From contig NZ_JAGTAS010000054.1 in the NCBI RefSeq assembly GCF_025685425.1, positions 156,285 through 220,284 of the forward strand: DNA of 64,000 nt. The letters run 5' to 3'. Positions 63,588 to 64,000 of this stretch are shown in pieces. A program made the translations under genes and the position numbers. Positions within the stretch are counted from its first letter, which is position 1, and the number at the start of each line of letters is the position of its first letter. The notes below the pieces were generated by a model. It was not told the origin of the DNA. It did not search any database and worked only from the letters and a program-made list of their open reading frames with translations. The DNA is from Terriglobus albidus. GTDB lineage: Bacteria > Acidobacteriota > Terriglobia > Terriglobales > Acidobacteriaceae.

Positions 63588-64000
63588 AGAGCATTTTCCC
63601 TGTTGCTCGGTATCCCGGAAGAGGAGTGTAGCGGCGTTTTCATTACGGAAAACGCCCATAGATGCGGAAGCCCTACGCTACACCTACAGGGAAATGCTCT
63701 AATCGCATTTTCCCTGTTGCTGGGTATCCCGGGAGAGGAGTGTAGCGGCGTTTTCATTGCGGAAAACGCCCATAGATGCGGAAGCCCTACGCTACACCTA
63801 CAGGGAAATGCTCTAATCGCATTTTCCCTGTTGCTGGGTATCCCGGGAGAGGAGTGTAGCGGCGTTTTCATTGCGGAAAACGCCCATAGATGCGGAAGCC
63901 CTACGCTACACCTACAGGGAAATGCTCTAATCGCATTTTCCCTGTTGCTGGGTATCCCGGGAGAGGAGTGTAGCGGCGTTTTCATTGCGGAAAACGCCCA
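63588..64000. repeat. Tandem array of the 114-bp palindromic repeat, cut by window end
   Basis: Four units begin at about 63588, 63702, 63816 and 63930, with a constant 114-base period and almost no differences among units 2-4. Each is the 57198-type element in the opposite orientation. The fourth unit runs out of the window. A 38-residue periodic frame on the minus strand is a by-product. Confidence 0.9.

Noticed and set aside
63548..63985. 145-residue ORF with 38-residue repeats
   Set aside because: It is the translation of the 114-bp DNA repeat array, whose length happens to be a multiple of three; no ribosome site.
63588..64000. CRISPR array
   Set aside because: The repeat unit is 114 bases with no unique spacers, and the unit is palindromic; no cas genes nearby.

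Overview
The window looks like part of an Acidobacteriota chromosome, probably class Terriglobia (Edaphobacter/Granulicella/Terriglobus type). This is an inference from moderately high GC flanks, several secreted carboxypeptidase-regulatory-like proteins, an ethanolamine permease, Sec-exported RHS proteins and the general gene style. It consists of two ordinary chromosomal flanks around a large accessory island (roughly 2.3-53.3 kb).

Left flank (1-2235): the end of a phospholipase D-like protein with a Lys/Ala-rich tail, a small ORF, a terminator and an ethanolamine permease. Right flank (53.4-64 kb): a secreted esterase, an aldo/keto reductase, a CspA-type cold-shock protein, two related carpet-like secreted proteins (one frameshifted), a Dabb protein, a PIG-L deacetylase, rnhB, a secreted Pro-rich protein and rplS. 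Host-type repeats, including a 112-114 bp palindromic element that forms a tandem array at the right edge, were seen only in the flanks.

The island has several modules. (a) 2.8-7.8 kb: a frameshifted RHS protein with a small membrane-anchored gene behind it. (b) 8.1-24 kb: a mobilisation module with ArdC-like antirestriction protein, MobF relaxase, TraD-type coupling protein and ribbon-helix-helix protein, but no mating-pair-formation genes. Inside it are four translationally coupled tyrosine recombinases in an A-B-A-B order and an ECF sigma/anti-sigma pair. (c) 24-31.4 kb: an 1872-residue secreted RHS protein with a C-terminal EndoU nuclease and a MafI-like immunity gene. (d) 31.5-33.2 kb: remnants of internally deleted group II introns, with a further one at 24.1 kb. 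(e) 33.4-39.8 kb: a five-gene operon matching the predicted GTPase-associated conflict systems (metallophosphoesterase, all-helical GASH-like protein, two divergent GTPases, GAP1-like protein), followed by a permuted NlpC/P60-type hydrolase. (f) 41.7-51.4 kb: small secreted proteins, a LuxR-type regulator, a P-loop ATPase with a nuclease-like ECK motif and membrane partner, a zinc-ribbon/HNH-like protein and a DUF4238-PIN-like fusion. (g) 51.8-53.2 kb: the island integrase.

The island therefore reads as an integrative mobilisable element carrying polymorphic toxins and probable defence systems. The most exciting locus is the GTPase-associated operon; the four-recombinase locus with alternating intact and degenerate active sites is second. 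All family names come from reading motifs by eye; no searches were run.
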